DNA of 64,000 nucleotides, taken from NCBI RefSeq assembly GCF_900105735.1, contig NZ_LT629793.1:868001-932000 (forward strand). The letters are read 5' to 3'. Within the stretch, counting starts at the first letter, position 1, and every line of letters begins with the position of its first letter. The position numbers and the translations under genes were made by a program. Positions 9,014 through 19,670 of the stretch are shown piece after piece. This DNA comes from Pseudomonas yamanorum (GTDB lineage: Bacteria; Pseudomonadota; Gammaproteobacteria; Pseudomonadales; Pseudomonadaceae). The notes below the pieces were generated by a model, which saw only the letters and a list, made by a program, of their open reading frames with translations, did not search any database and was not told the origin of the DNA.

Positions 9014-10501
9014 ATGAGCGATATTGCGCTGCTGCCTGAAGTCCAGGCCTTCCTCCGTCGAAGCCATGCCTTGTTTATCGACGGCGGCTACATCCAGAGC
9101 CACTCCAGCCAGACCCTGAAGGTGATCAACCCGGCCACCGGCGAAGTGATCGCCCACGTGGCCGATGCCGACCTTGCCGATATCGACGCGGCCGTGGAAT
9201 CGTCCCGGCGTGGCTTCCGGCAATGGTCCCAGGTCGCGCCAGCCATGCGCGGCAATGTGCTGCTGAAACTCGCTGACCTGCTGGAGCAACACCGCGAAGA
9301 ACTGGCGCAGATCGAAACCTGCCAGTCGGGCAAGATCATCCAGATTTCCCGGGCGTTCGAGGTGGACCAGGCCGCGCACTTCCTGCGCTACTACGCCGGC
9401 TGGGCCACCAAGATCAGCGGCCAGACCATCACCCCGTCACTGCCCTCCTTCGCCGGTGAGCTCTACACCGCCTTCACCCTGCGGGAACCGGTGGGCGTGG
9501 TGGTGGGCATCGTGCCGTGGAATTTCTCGACCATGATCGCCATCTGGAAACTCGCCTCGGCGCTGGTGACCGGTTGCAGCATCATCATCAAGCCCAGCGA
9601 GTTCACCCCGCTGACTATCCTGCGCATCGCCGAACTGGCCATCGACGCCGGCCTGCCGGCGGGCGTGCTAAACGTGTTGACCGGTGGCGGCCTTGTGGGC
9701 AAAGGCTTGGTGGAGCATCCGGACACCGACAAGGTTTCGTTCACCGGCTCGGTGCCCACCGGCATCGCGGTGGGCCGCAGCGCCATGGGCGCCGGGTTGA
9801 CCCGGGCGACCCTGGAACTGGGCGGTAAAAACTCGGCCGGGTTTCTGCGGGATGTGGACCTCGACAAGGCGGTCAACGGGATCATCGAAGCCGGGTTCCT
9901 GCACTCCGGGCAAATCTGCGCGGCCGCTGAACGCTTCTTCGTCCACCGCTCGCAGATCGAGGCGATCATGGACAAGCTGGCTCAACGCCTGTGCCGCTTG
10001 AACATCGGCTCGCCGCTGGACGAACGCACCGAGTTCGGCCCGGTGACCAACCGTCAGCACCAACAGAAACTCGAAGGGTTTTTCGCCACGGCGCGGGCCG
10101 AGAACAATACGATTGTCCATGGCGGCAAGCGGATCGACGGGCCCGGTTGCTACGTGGAGCCGACGGTGATTCTCGCCAACACGATCAACGACACCCTGCT
10201 CAACGAAGAAACCTTCGGTCCGATCGCGACGTTTTTCCCCTACGACACTGAGGAAGAACTGCTGGAGTTGATGAACAACACGCCTTACGGCCTGAGCGCC
10301 AGCCTCTGGACCAACGATTTGAGCAAGGCCCTGCGCATGGTGCCGGCGATCAACGCGGGGACGGTGTGGGTGAATATGCACACGATGCTCGACCCGGCGG
10401 TGCCGTTTGGCGGCAACAAGTCTTCGGGGGTGGGGCGGGAGTTTGGCGGGGCTTTTATCGAGGACTACACCGAGCTCAAATCGGTGATGATTCGCTACTG
10501 A
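9014..10501 (+). CDS. Phenylacetaldehyde dehydrogenase-like NAD-dependent aldehyde dehydrogenase
   Basis: A 495-aa aldehyde dehydrogenase with the catalytic Glu in LELGGKNSA (about residue 275), the catalytic Cys in GQICAAAERFFVH (about 302) and the nucleotide-binding FTGSVPTG motif. Overall it resembles FeaB/StyD phenylacetaldehyde dehydrogenases, which oxidise aryl acetaldehydes to aryl acetates in the cytoplasm. AGGA lies 8 nt ahead of the ATG. The FeaR-like regulator nearby supports an aryl-acetaldehyde substrate. No amine oxidase or styrene gene is present in the window. Confidence 0.85.
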   Translation: MSDIALLPEVQAFLRRSHALFIDGGYIQSHSSQTLKVINPATGEVIAHVADADLADIDAAVESSRRGFRQWSQVAPAMRGNVLLKLADLLEQHREELAQIETCQSGKIIQISRAFEVDQAAHFLRYYAGWATKISGQTITPSLPSFAGELYTAFTLREPVGVVVGIVPWNFSTMIAIWKLASALVTGCSIIIKPSEFTPLTILRIAELAIDAGLPAGVLNVLTGGGLVGKGLVEHPDTDKVSFTGSVPTGIAVGRSAMGAGLTRATLELGGKNSAGFLRDVDLDKAVNGIIEAGFLHSGQICAAAERFFVHRSQIEAIMDKLAQRLCRLNIGSPLDERTEFGPVTNRQHQQKLEGFFATARAENNTIVHGGKRIDGPGCYVEPTVILANTINDTLLNEETFGPIATFFPYDTEEELLELMNNTPYGLSASLWTNDLSKALRMVPAINAGTVWVNMHTMLDPAVPFGGNKSSGVGREFGGAFIEDYTELKSVMIRY

Positions 10502-10559
10502 CCGGCATGCGGAGTGCCTGTCGGGGCGTTATCGCTGGGGGAGGATGCGTGGCGGGGGC

Positions 10560-10605
10560 ATATCCGTTATTTGGGTGATGGCCTCTATTGGTTCCGCTCT
10601 TACAG
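10560..10605. repeat. Left fragment of a large intergenic repeat, cut by the IS4 element
   Basis: CATATCCGTTATTTGGGTGA through GGTTCCGCTCTTACAG matches the outer end of the copies at 38597 and (inverted) 39433. The rest of this copy resumes at 12072, on the far side of the IS. Confidence 0.8.
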
Positions 10606-12071
10606 CCATCCCTTTCAAGGTCTGCGTTTAAAAGTCCGTTTAAGGCCATGTTTAAGTACGTTTATCCGACTTGGCCGCCTTAAGCACCCTAGCTGTTGAG
10701 ACATGCGCCCGTGCTGCCTTACCTTCCAGCCACTCCTTGGGCTTGGCTACTTTGGGGCCACGAGGGCTTTTTGCTACGGACTTAGGTTTGATCATCCTTG
10801 CCAGGGCCAGCAATCGCTCTGCCAGCCCTTGCGGAGTCTTTTCAAGAGGGAAATTTTCCGCAGGCAATGCGATCTGCAAGCCTTGATAATCACTGCGAAC
10901 ATGCACCGCCAAATGGAAAATCGAAACCTGCCAACCCTCTGGCTGCGTTTCGCGGTGCGCCTGCTCAACGCTACGCTTGAGAACCGACAAAACGTTGTAA
11001 GCCAGGACCGCCGAGGCAAAGCCCAATAGCGCGGCTTTCGGGCTGCCAAGGCCTGTAATTTCACTGTCCAGTACCGACTCAAGGCGCTGAAACATTCCTT
11101 CGATACTCCAGCGATGACGGTATAAATCGGCTATCTGCCGGGCACCGATGGTGTCGGGCAAATTGCTCCAGAACCACATCACCAAATCACCTGAGTCATT
11201 CGCCGTTTGCAGGCTCAACTCAACACGTCGCCAGCGGCGGCCACCCTTCACTTCGATGATTTGTTCGCGAACGGTTCCGCTATCGACCGTCCCTGAGTCT
11301 TGCCACTCACTTTCCTGGACCAGGCGTGGATGCTTGCTGGGTTGGCGAACGATGAACGAAGCCCCCGTGTCCTCGCAGGCTTGCAGGATGGGCAGCGTGC
11401 AATAGAGCCGGTCAGCCATCCACAACTGGCCCGCGCATGCGCGGGCCAGCAGCGGTAAAACACTGACTCGCTCACTGGCGTAGGCATCTTCCCACGGCTG
11501 AAGATCAACGACTAAATCCAGATCCGGATCGTAGGCAACTACTGAAAATCCTGGGCGCGCTGCGCCGCGCTCATTGCGCAGAGCGCCTAGACGTTTTTCA
11601 GTGGCCGGCAAGTGGTTGCCATCCACAATACGCAACTGCCAGCCGGGCAGGATCGATGAATGGCCGAGCGTTTCGACGGTTGGTATCAAACGTTCGGCAC
11701 TGCCCGAAATGAGGGCGCGAAGCAGCTCGGGTTCGGTTCGCTTGATCTTGTCATAGAGTGCCGAAACACTGACCGAAAGGCCCTCCATCTTGCGCGCCGC
11801 CGCGTGCAACGACGGCCTCAAGCCCAATGAAACAAGGGACATCAGCTCAACAACGGTTGAAAACAAAAGCTCACGTGAGTACTGCCGTTGGCGGTGATCA
11901 TCGAACACCTTGTCAACCCAAGCGGCATCTACTGCCTGCTCTAATATCAACTTGGTCATGACGCTGGCCGGAGCCTGTTTTTCAAACCGTTCTAAAACCT
12001 TTTCCCACATAGTTTCGTCGTCCTGACTGGATTGGTTAGGGGATTTTAAACCAAGACCTTGAAAGGGATGG
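10606..12071 (-). mobile_element. IS4-family insertion sequence, 1466 bp
   Basis: The terminal inverted repeats are CCATCCCTTTCAAGGTCT at both ends, continuing GCGTTTAAAA versus TGGTTTAAAA (26 of 28 bp match). The element is flanked by 9-bp direct repeats CTCTTACAG (10597-10605 and 12072-12080). The uninterrupted target is seen at 38640-38660 (GGTTCCGCTCTTACAGCGGC), so the insertion point is certain. It carries a single intact transposase gene. Confidence 0.95.
10652..12010 (-). CDS. IS4-family transposase
   Basis: A 452-aa DDE transposase. Acidic residues of the catalytic triad lie in IVDGNH, WMADRLYC and the Y-x2-R-x3-E signature (YRHRWSIEG). The protein fills the element between its inverted repeats. 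I chose the ATG at 12010 (MWEKVLERF); an upstream in-frame extension would cross the inverted repeat and the flanking DNA. It looks intact and possibly active. Confidence 0.93.
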   Translation of the reverse strand: MWEKVLERFEKQAPASVMTKLILEQAVDAAWVDKVFDDHRQRQYSRELLFSTVVELMSLVSLGLRPSLHAAARKMEGLSVSVSALYDKIKRTEPELLRALISGSAERLIPTVETLGHSSILPGWQLRIVDGNHLPATEKRLGALRNERGAARPGFSVVAYDPDLDLVVDLQPWEDAYASERVSVLPLLARACAGQLWMADRLYCTLPILQACEDTGASFIVRQPSKHPRLVQESEWQDSGTVDSGTVREQIIEVKGGRRWRRVELSLQTANDSGDLVMWFWSNLPDTIGARQIADLYRHRWSIEGMFQRLESVLDSEITGLGSPKAALLGFASAVLAYNVLSVLKRSVEQAHRETQPEGWQVSIFHLAVHVRSDYQGLQIALPAENFPLEKTPQGLAERLLALARMIKPKSVAKSPRGPKVAKPKEWLEGKAARAHVSTARVLKAAKSDKRT

Positions 12072-12385
12072 CTCTTACAGCGGCTCACTTTTGAAAAGCG
12101 CAAAAGTAAGCAAAACGCTCTTGCCCCACCACTCGGCACCTCGCCCAGGCTCGGTGTGCCCTCACTCCGGCTTTGGACCGTGGGCCGCCGCGATGGGCCA
12201 TCCTTGGCCCAGCGCGGCTAACCCGGCGTCCTGCCGGGTTACCCACGCTCCAAAGCCTGCGTTCGGCCAGCGTGGTTTAACGGGCCGCCTAAGATCAAGA
12301 TCAAAAGCAGATCAAGAGCACAGCGGCCTACCGGCCGGCTTGAGTGTTGAAGAGCAAAATCAAAAGCTAAAGCGGGCACGGTTCA
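12072..12385. repeat. Large intergenic repeat, main part of the IS-interrupted copy
   Basis: It begins CTCTTACAGCGGCTCACTTT and is nearly identical to 38643-38920, including an internal CCCGGCGTCCTGCCGGG-type palindrome. It leads directly into a REP pair at 12389. An open frame crosses it, but the repetition and lack of codon logic argue against a gene. Confidence 0.85.
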
Positions 12386-12388
12386 AAT

Positions 12389-12473
12389 GTGGGAGCTGGC
12401 TTGCCTGCGATGGAATCACCTCGGTATATCTGAAAAACCGAGTTGTCTGCATCGCAGGCAAGCCAGCTCCCAC
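12389..12473. repeat. REP/BIME palindrome
   Basis: The same inverted REP arms as at 6938 (GTGGGAGCTGGCTTGCCTGC and its complement), with a different linker. Confidence 0.92.
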
Positions 12474-12506
12474 AGAAAAGCAGATCTTTTTTCGCTCTGG
12501 CTTTTT

Positions 12507-12641
12507 GATCGTTCCCACGCTCTGCGTGGGAATGCATACAGTGACGCTCCGCGTCACCATTGCGCGGGGCATCAGTCCGGCGGTGCCAGCGGGACGCGAA
12601 GCGTCCGAGGCGGCGTTCCCACGCAGAGCGTGGGAACGATC
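12507..12641. repeat. Second-class intergenic palindromic repeat (GATCGTTCCCACGC type)
   Basis: The arms GATCGTTCCCACGCTCTGCG and its reverse complement enclose smaller nested palindromes (GTGACGCTCCGCGTCAC, GGACGCGAAGCGTCC). A second copy lies at 29945-30057. It is an intergenic element of pseudomonads, unrelated in sequence to the REP pair beside it. Confidence 0.88.
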
Positions 12642-12649
12642 ACCGTCGC

Positions 12650-14260
12650 CTACCACACCGCAATATGCGAATCCGCCCGGGGCTCGGTCCCACCACACAG
12701 CACTCCACTGACTGGATCCCGCAGGATAATCTGCCCACGCCCGAAGTCCGTCAGGTCACTGGCAATCTGCACCTGATGCCCACGCCGAGCCAGGGCATTG
12801 GCCAAATCCCGCGACGCCCCCTGCTCGATGCCCACCTTCATCTCCCCCAACCACTGCCAACGCGGTGCATCAAGGGCCGCTTGGGGGTTAAGACCGAAAT
12901 CCACCAGATTCATCACCATCTGCACATGCCCCTGAGGCTGCATGTACCCGCCCATCACACCAAACGGCCCGAGAGCCTGGCCATCCCGGGTAAGGAACCC
13001 AGGAATGATGGTGTGGAACGTCTTTTTCCCAGGCATCAGGCAATTGGCATGCCCCGGATCAAGGCTGAACTCCTGCCCTCGGTTCTGCAGCGCAATACCA
13101 CTGTCGGGCAACACCACACCGGAGCCAAACCCGTGGTAATTGCTCTGGATAAACGAAACCATATTGCCCTCCGCATCGGCGGTGGCCAGATACACCGTGC
13201 CACTGGCGTGAGGATCACCAGGCTTGGGTGGCTGGGCCTGCTCCCCTATCTGCTCGCGCCGCCGGGAGCTGTACCCATCGCTGAGCAAATCCGCCACCGC
13301 CACCCGCATATGCAGCGGGTCAGTGATGTAGTGCAAGCCATCGCTGTACGCCAGCTTCATCGCCTCCAGCTGACGATGCCAGGTCTGCTGGCTGTCACGG
13401 TGATCAAAGCTGAACCCTTCCAGAATCTTCAGCGCCATCAGCGCCACCAGCCCCTGCCCGCTCGGCGGGATTTCCCACACGTCGACCCCGCGATAATTGA
13501 TGTGGATCGGCTCCACCCACTGCGCCCGGTAGCCGTTGAGATCGGTGGCCCGCAAGTAGCCACCGGTGGCCCGGGAATGGGCGTCCAGGCGCTCGGCCAG
13601 GGCGCCGCGATACAGGCTTTCACAGCGGGTCGCGGCCAGTTCTTCAAGGGTTCGCGCCTGGGCTGGGTTACGAAAAACCTCCCCGGCCTGTGGCGTCCGG
13701 CCGTCGATCAGGAACGTTTCGAACCACGCCTCCAGCACCGGGTCGCGATGGGGGCTGAACTCGTCCAGGGCGACCTGCCATTGATGGGCAACCACCGGCG
13801 ACAACGGAAACCCGTCCCGTGCCAAGCTGATGGCCGGTTGCAGCAGTTCGGCAAACGGCAGCTTGCCAAAACGCTGCGACAACTCGGCCCATGCCGACGG
13901 GCAGCCCGGCACCGTCACCGGGGTCCAGCCATACAGCGGCATCTGTTCATGGCCGGCGGCCTTCACCGTCTCAATCGACACCGCCGCCGGCGCATGCCCG
14001 TTGCCGTTAAGGCCATGCAGCTGGCCCTTGCACCAGACCAACGCAAACGCGTCGCCCCCCAGGCCGCAGCCGGTGGGTTCGACCACGGTCAGCGCCGCCG
14101 CCGTGGCGATGGCGGCATCAATGGCGTTGCCGCCCTTTTGCATGATCTCGATGCCGGCCTGGGCAGCCAAAGGCTGGGAAGCCGCGACCATGCCGCGCCG
14201 GGCGAACACGCTCTGGCGCTGGGACGGATAAGGGTATTCATGAGCAGAGAATTTCAACAT
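12650..14260 (-). CDS. Gamma-glutamyltransferase family protein (YwrD-like)
   Basis: A 536-aa member of the N-terminal-nucleophile gamma-glutamyltranspeptidase family. The large-subunit part runs from GMVAASQPLAAQAG. The probable autocleavage/catalytic Thr is in ASGTVYLATADAEGN (about residue 360), and the oxyanion region is around HTIIPGFLTRDG and GVMGGYMQPQGH. No signal peptide is seen, so it is likely cytoplasmic, unlike secreted Ggt. It is the last gene of the ABC transporter operon, 25 nt after the second binding protein. It may hydrolyse an imported gamma-glutamyl compound, which is inference. Confidence 0.85.
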   Translation of the reverse strand: MLKFSAHEYPYPSQRQSVFARRGMVAASQPLAAQAGIEIMQKGGNAIDAAIATAAALTVVEPTGCGLGGDAFALVWCKGQLHGLNGNGHAPAAVSIETVKAAGHEQMPLYGWTPVTVPGCPSAWAELSQRFGKLPFAELLQPAISLARDGFPLSPVVAHQWQVALDEFSPHRDPVLEAWFETFLIDGRTPQAGEVFRNPAQARTLEELAATRCESLYRGALAERLDAHSRATGGYLRATDLNGYRAQWVEPIHINYRGVDVWEIPPSGQGLVALMALKILEGFSFDHRDSQQTWHRQLEAMKLAYSDGLHYITDPLHMRVAVADLLSDGYSSRRREQIGEQAQPPKPGDPHASGTVYLATADAEGNMVSFIQSNYHGFGSGVVLPDSGIALQNRGQEFSLDPGHANCLMPGKKTFHTIIPGFLTRDGQALGPFGVMGGYMQPQGHVQMVMNLVDFGLNPQAALDAPRWQWLGEMKVGIEQGASRDLANALARRGHQVQIASDLTDFGRGQIILRDPVSGVLCGGTEPRADSHIAVW

Positions 14261-14285
14261 GGCAAAGGCTCTTCAAAACAAGGAT

Positions 14286-16177
<1,892 letters not shown>

Positions 16178-16179
16178 GG

Positions 16180-16956
16180 TTAGCGTCCCCTCAGCAATTT
16201 CAGGGTGCTGCGACCGAACATCCGGCTGGAGGCCGGCGGCGGTGACGAAGGCCGGTCCGACTGGCCGAAACGCGCCTCCAGCCAGCGCTGGAAAAAGCCC
16301 CAGAGCGTGGTCAACAACAGGAAGTAGATGGCGACCACCAGGTACAACTCAAACACCCGGAACGTCGCCGAGGTGACCATCTGGGTGCTGAGCAACAGCT
16401 CCTGCACGCCGATCACACTCACCAGCGTGGTGTTCTTGAGCATCACGTTGAACTCGTTGCCCAGCGGCGGGACGATCACCCGGAACGCCTGGGGCAGCAC
16501 GATGCGCCGCATCAGCTTGGCGAAGCCCATGCCCAGTGAGCGCCCGGCTTCGTATTGGCCCTTGTCCACCGCGCCAATGCCGGCCCGGATGATCTCCGCC
16601 ATATAGGCGCCTTCATTCAGGCCCAGGGCGATGATCGCCGCCTGGATATTCCCGGGGACCACCAGCCCGAACAGGTCGATATCCTCGAAACGAAAAATCC
16701 CCCCCGCCGCCAGCGCCGTGTACAGGAACACGATCTGCACCAGCAACGGCGTGCCACGCATCAACCACACATAAAAACGCACTGGCAGGTGCAGCAGCGG
16801 GTTCTTCGACAACCGCAACAACGCCGCCGCCAACCCCAGCACACAGCCCAGCAGCATCGCCGACACCGCGATCAGGCACGTCAGCCAGAGCCCGGTCAGG
16901 TACACCCCGCTGGGCTGCAGCAGGTACTGCCAGAACACATCCCAATTGAAATTCAT
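16180..16956 (-). CDS. ABC transporter permease, HisM/GlnP type
   Basis: A 258-aa inner-membrane permease with an N-terminal hydrophobic segment ([20 protein letters not shown]). The EAA loop is [23 protein letters not shown], and about 5 membrane spans are visible. It is the only permease of the operon and so may act as a homodimer. It sits 12 nt after the binding-protein gene. Confidence 0.9.
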   Translation of the reverse strand: MNFNWDVFWQYLLQPSGVYLTGLWLTCLIAVSAMLLGCVLGLAAALLRLSKNPLLHLPVRFYVWLMRGTPLLVQIVFLYTALAAGGIFRFEDIDLFGLVVPGNIQAAIIALGLNEGAYMAEIIRAGIGAVDKGQYEAGRSLGMGFAKLMRRIVLPQAFRVIVPPLGNEFNVMLKNTTLVSVIGVQELLLSTQMVTSATFRVFELYLVVAIYFLLLTTLWGFFQRWLEARFGQSDRPSSPPPASSRMFGRSTLKLLRGR

Positions 16957-16968
16957 CGCAGGTTTGCC

Positions 16969-17775
16969 TCAGTCGAGTGTGTCGCTGCTGACATGCCACT
17001 TGTTCAACAACTGGACGTAGCTGCCGTCGCTGCGCATGTCGCTGACCACTTGCTGCACGGCGGCGCTGAGCTGCGGATCGTCCTTGCGAATGCCCAGGCC
17101 GGTCAGGATCCGGCTGAACGCCGGTACGCCTTCCTGGAACAGTTCCGGGGCCATCGCCGCGTAGTAACCGGCGGTTTCCACGGTGGTGCCATAGGCGTCC
17201 ACCTGGTTGATGCGCAGGGCCTGGAAGGCGTCGGTGTCGGTGTTGTACACCACCAGTTTCATCGGTGGCTTGCCGGCCTTGGCCAGGCTGTCGTTCTGGG
17301 CGTCGAGCAGGGTCTTGATGGTGGAGCCGTTGAGCACCGCGACCTTGTGCCCGGACAGGTCATCCAGCGCCTGGATGCCCTTGGGGTTGCCCTTGGGCAC
17401 CACCACCGACTGGCTGGAATACATGTAGTTGACGATGTCGATCACTTGCCGCCGCTCGGGCTTGTCGAACAGCTGGTCGACGATCATGTCGCACTGCTGG
17501 GCCAGCAGCGCCGGCACCAGCCCGGAGAAGGGAATCACCCGCCATTGCACCTGCTTGCCTCCCAGGCGCTTGGCGATTTCCAGGCCCAGGTCGACGGTCA
17601 GTCCCCGGGGTTTCTGCGCTTCATCGAAGGACACCAGGGGCGGTGAATCCATCCCCGAGCAATACACCAGTTTGTCGACCTTCTGCAGGCGCTCCGGCAC
17701 CTGGGGCGCAGCAAAGGCCCCTTGTGTGCAGAGGCCCAGGGATATGGCGACCAGCAAGCCGTGACGTTTATGCAT
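16969..17775 (-). CDS. Periplasmic polar amino acid-type substrate-binding protein
   Basis: A 268-aa SBP_bac_3 family precursor with a signal peptide (MHKRHGLLVAISLGLCTQGAFA) and the conserved GLTVDLGLEIAKRLG motif about 60 residues in, plus GSTIKTLLDA. I chose the ATG at 17775 (GGAG about 10 nt upstream). It is the first structural gene after gntR and defines the transporter as a PAAT-type importer. Confidence 0.88.
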   Translation of the reverse strand: MHKRHGLLVAISLGLCTQGAFAAPQVPERLQKVDKLVYCSGMDSPPLVSFDEAQKPRGLTVDLGLEIAKRLGGKQVQWRVIPFSGLVPALLAQQCDMIVDQLFDKPERRQVIDIVNYMYSSQSVVVPKGNPKGIQALDDLSGHKVAVLNGSTIKTLLDAQNDSLAKAGKPPMKLVVYNTDTDAFQALRINQVDAYGTTVETAGYYAAMAPELFQEGVPAFSRILTGLGIRKDDPQLSAAVQQVVSDMRSDGSYVQLLNKWHVSSDTLD

Positions 17776-17831
17776 GACCAGACACTCCAGTTCGTTGAAC
17801 AACGGGGGCAGGACTCAAAGTCAAAACACGG

Positions 17832-17847
17832 GCGGGTTTGTACCCGC
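17832..17847 (-). terminator. Hairpin between gntR and the transporter genes
   Basis: GCGGGTACAAACCCGC on the minus strand just after the gntR stop, followed by only a weak T-rich run. It may be a leaky terminator setting the ratio between regulator and transporter transcripts. Confidence 0.45.
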
Positions 17848-17849
17848 TT

Positions 17850-18518
17850 CTATTTTTCCGTTTGCAGGAACTGAATCAGCGCCGGCACGGTGCCTTCGAT
17901 GTGCTCGCGCACCACGGCTTCGGCGCGGTCGGCATCACCGGCGCGAATCGCATCGAGGATCACCGCATGCTCCTGGCGGGCGCTGAGGGGTTTGTCGCCG
18001 TGCTGCAGCCACAGGCGCATGGGCGCCTCCACCAGCGAGTACAGCGCCGAGATCTGCTTCATCAGGCGCGGGCGGCCGCTGAGGCTGCACAGGTATTCGT
18101 GAAAGGCGCGGTGGCGGCTGACCCACTCGGCACTGTCGTCGCGGTAGTCGTCCATCTCGTCCAGCTGCCGCTCCAGCGCGGCCAACTGGCGCTCGCCAAT
18201 CCGCCCCACCGCCACGCGCACCGCCAGGCCTTCAAGGGCGCTGCGCATCTCGAAGACTTCGTGCAATTCGTCGATATCCAGGCCACTGACAATCGCCCCA
18301 CGGTTAGGCCGCAGGGTCACCAGGCCTTGAGCGTCGAGGCGGCGGAAGGCTTCGCGCACCGGCATGCGGCTCATGCCGATCTCGCTGGCGATGTCCTCGG
18401 CGATCAACCGGTCACCCTTGCGGTAGCGGCCACTGCAAATCGCGTCCAGCAGGAAGGTGTAGGCCTCCTCCTCGGCGGTCAGCGGCTGGCGTTCTACATA
18501 AGCGGGAGCGAATTGCAT
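17850..18518 (-). CDS. GntR-family transcriptional regulator (FadR/FCD subfamily)
   Basis: A 222-aa regulator with an N-terminal winged HTH (GDRLIAEDIASEIGMSRMPV, then VREAFRRLDAQGLV) and a C-terminal FCD helical ligand domain. I chose the ATG at 18518 because AAGGTG lies about 7 nt upstream; an ATG 30 nt earlier has no ribosome-binding site. It heads the transporter operon and probably represses it in response to the imported ligand. A palindrome just upstream (18537-18566) is the likely operator. Confidence 0.88.
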   Translation of the reverse strand: MQFAPAYVERQPLTAEEEAYTFLLDAICSGRYRKGDRLIAEDIASEIGMSRMPVREAFRRLDAQGLVTLRPNRGAIVSGLDIDELHEVFEMRSALEGLAVRVAVGRIGERQLAALERQLDEMDDYRDDSAEWVSRHRAFHEYLCSLSGRPRLMKQISALYSLVEAPMRLWLQHGDKPLSARQEHAVILDAIRAGDADRAEAVVREHIEGTVPALIQFLQTEK

Positions 18519-18536
18519 CGGCAGCACCTTTTGAAT

Positions 18537-18566
18537 TTTTGTATCCAATTATCCACGAATACAAAA
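18537..18566. promoter_or_regulatory. Candidate GntR operator palindrome
   Basis: TTTTGTATCC at 18537-18546 faces GAATACAAAA at 18557-18566, an inverted repeat of TTTTGTAT centred 34 nt upstream of the gntR start. The position suggests autorepression of gntR and the downstream importer. Confidence 0.6.
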
Positions 18567-18748
18567 AAGCAGTTTGCGTGCCAGGTTGGCGGGTAGTGCT
18601 TCAAGTGATTGATTCAGATGGAGTTGGTGAGTGGCATTGCCCCGTGCACGTCGCAATACCGCAGGAAAGTGCTACCAAAAGGTTCAAGGAACGGCCCATA
18701 ACTGGGCAGGCCGGTAGCCGGTAACATCCTGGTACCTTTCTAAATTCC

Positions 18749-18772
18749 TGTACAATTTTATTATTTTGTACA
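18749..18772. promoter_or_regulatory. TGTACA-N12-TGTACA box, candidate LitR/PplR light-response operator
   Basis: Two perfect TGTACA palindromes separated by a 12-bp AT-only spacer, 39 nt upstream of the lipoprotein start. From memory, the MerR-type B12 photoreceptors of P. putida (PplR1/LitR) bind T(G/A)TACA-N12-TGTA, which this matches exactly. The operon behind it ends in a photolyase gene, which fits light control. Confidence 0.8.
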
Positions 18773-18810
18773 AGTATCAGCGGTATCACGCCCTCTCTGG
18801 AAGAACCGCA

Positions 18811-19347
18811 ATGACCCGTCTATTGGTTTCGCTGGCCCTGGTGCTGGGCCTGAGCAGTTGTGGCAGCGTGGATGTAAAACACTATGCCGACCAGCAACCC
18901 CAACTGGACCTGGTGAGCTTCTTCAGCAAGCCCGTCAAGGCCTGGGGCATATTCGAGAAACGCTCGGGTGAAGTGGCCAAGCGTTTCGAGGTGAATATCG
19001 CCAGCCGCCGCGAGGGTGAAAACCTGATTCTCGACGAACGCTTTCTCTACAGCGATGGCACTCGCCAGCGGCGCGTCTGGACCCTGACCCCCGATGGCCC
19101 GAACCACTGGCGCGGCCGCGCCGACGACGTGGTCGGTGAGGCCAAGGGCGAAGTGGCCGGCAACGCGTTGCACTGGCGTTACGTGCTGAGCCTGCCGGTG
19201 GACGGCTCCGTCTACGAAGTGAGCCTCGACGACTGGATGTACCTGATGGACGAAGACACGCTGATCAATCGCTCCAGCATGTCCAAGCTGGGGGTCGAAG
19301 TGGGACAGGTGACGCTGTTCTTCCGTCGCCAGTCTTCGCAACCCTGA
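18811..19347 (+). CDS. DUF3833-type lipoprotein
   Basis: A 178-aa lipoprotein precursor with signal peptide MTRLLVSLALVLGLSSC and a lipobox ending LSSC. The mature part (KAWGIFEKRSGEVAKRFEV, later SLDDWMYLMDEDTLINRSSM) resembles the DUF3833 family. The ATG at 18811 has GGAAG 7 nt upstream. It is the first gene of the photolyase operon. DUF3833 genes are recalled as members of light-inducible sets in pseudomonads; the molecular role is unknown. Confidence 0.8.
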   Translation: MTRLLVSLALVLGLSSCGSVDVKHYADQQPQLDLVSFFSKPVKAWGIFEKRSGEVAKRFEVNIASRREGENLILDERFLYSDGTRQRRVWTLTPDGPNHWRGRADDVVGEAKGEVAGNALHWRYVLSLPVDGSVYEVSLDDWMYLMDEDTLINRSSMSKLGVEVGQVTLFFRRQSSQP

Positions 19348-19364
19348 CCGGCAAGGAGTGAATC

Positions 19365-19670
19365 ATGAACCTGCAAACCCTGACCCAACTGGCCACCCAA
19401 GGCGACGTGCGTGAAATGGAACTGCTCTCCCTGGAAGGCGGTTTCTATCTGGCGCGCGTCCGGCTGGACCACGGCCAGTTCACGTTGCTGGACGCTGCAG
19501 CAAAGCCCCTGCACTTTCGCTCCGTCAATCACCTGCGTGACGTGTTGCAGTCAGTCCCGGCGTTCCCCTGCACCCTGGTGCATCAGTGCGTCCATGATGA
19601 AATGTGCGGCCGGCGTGAAGGGCCCATTGAGGCACTGCGGACGCCGTTCTCCCTGGAAGCGCCCTGGTGA
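19365..19670 (+). CDS. Small conserved protein, DUF6482-like
   Basis: A 101-aa cytoplasmic protein (REMELLSLEGGFYLARVRLD, then RSVNHLRDVL) resembling the DUF6482 family of pseudomonads. AAGGAG lies 7 nt before the ATG. It ends in a GTGA overlap with the photolyase start, so it is probably translationally coupled. Function unknown. Confidence 0.65.
   Translation: MNLQTLTQLATQGDVREMELLSLEGGFYLARVRLDHGQFTLLDAAAKPLHFRSVNHLRDVLQSVPAFPCTLVHQCVHDEMCGRREGPIEALRTPFSLEAPW

Noticed and set aside
12091..12711. A 206-codon open frame crossing the large repeat, REP and second palindromic repeat
   Set aside because: It is made entirely of repeated intergenic elements, recurs in part at 38559-38921, and has no domain or ribosome-binding site.
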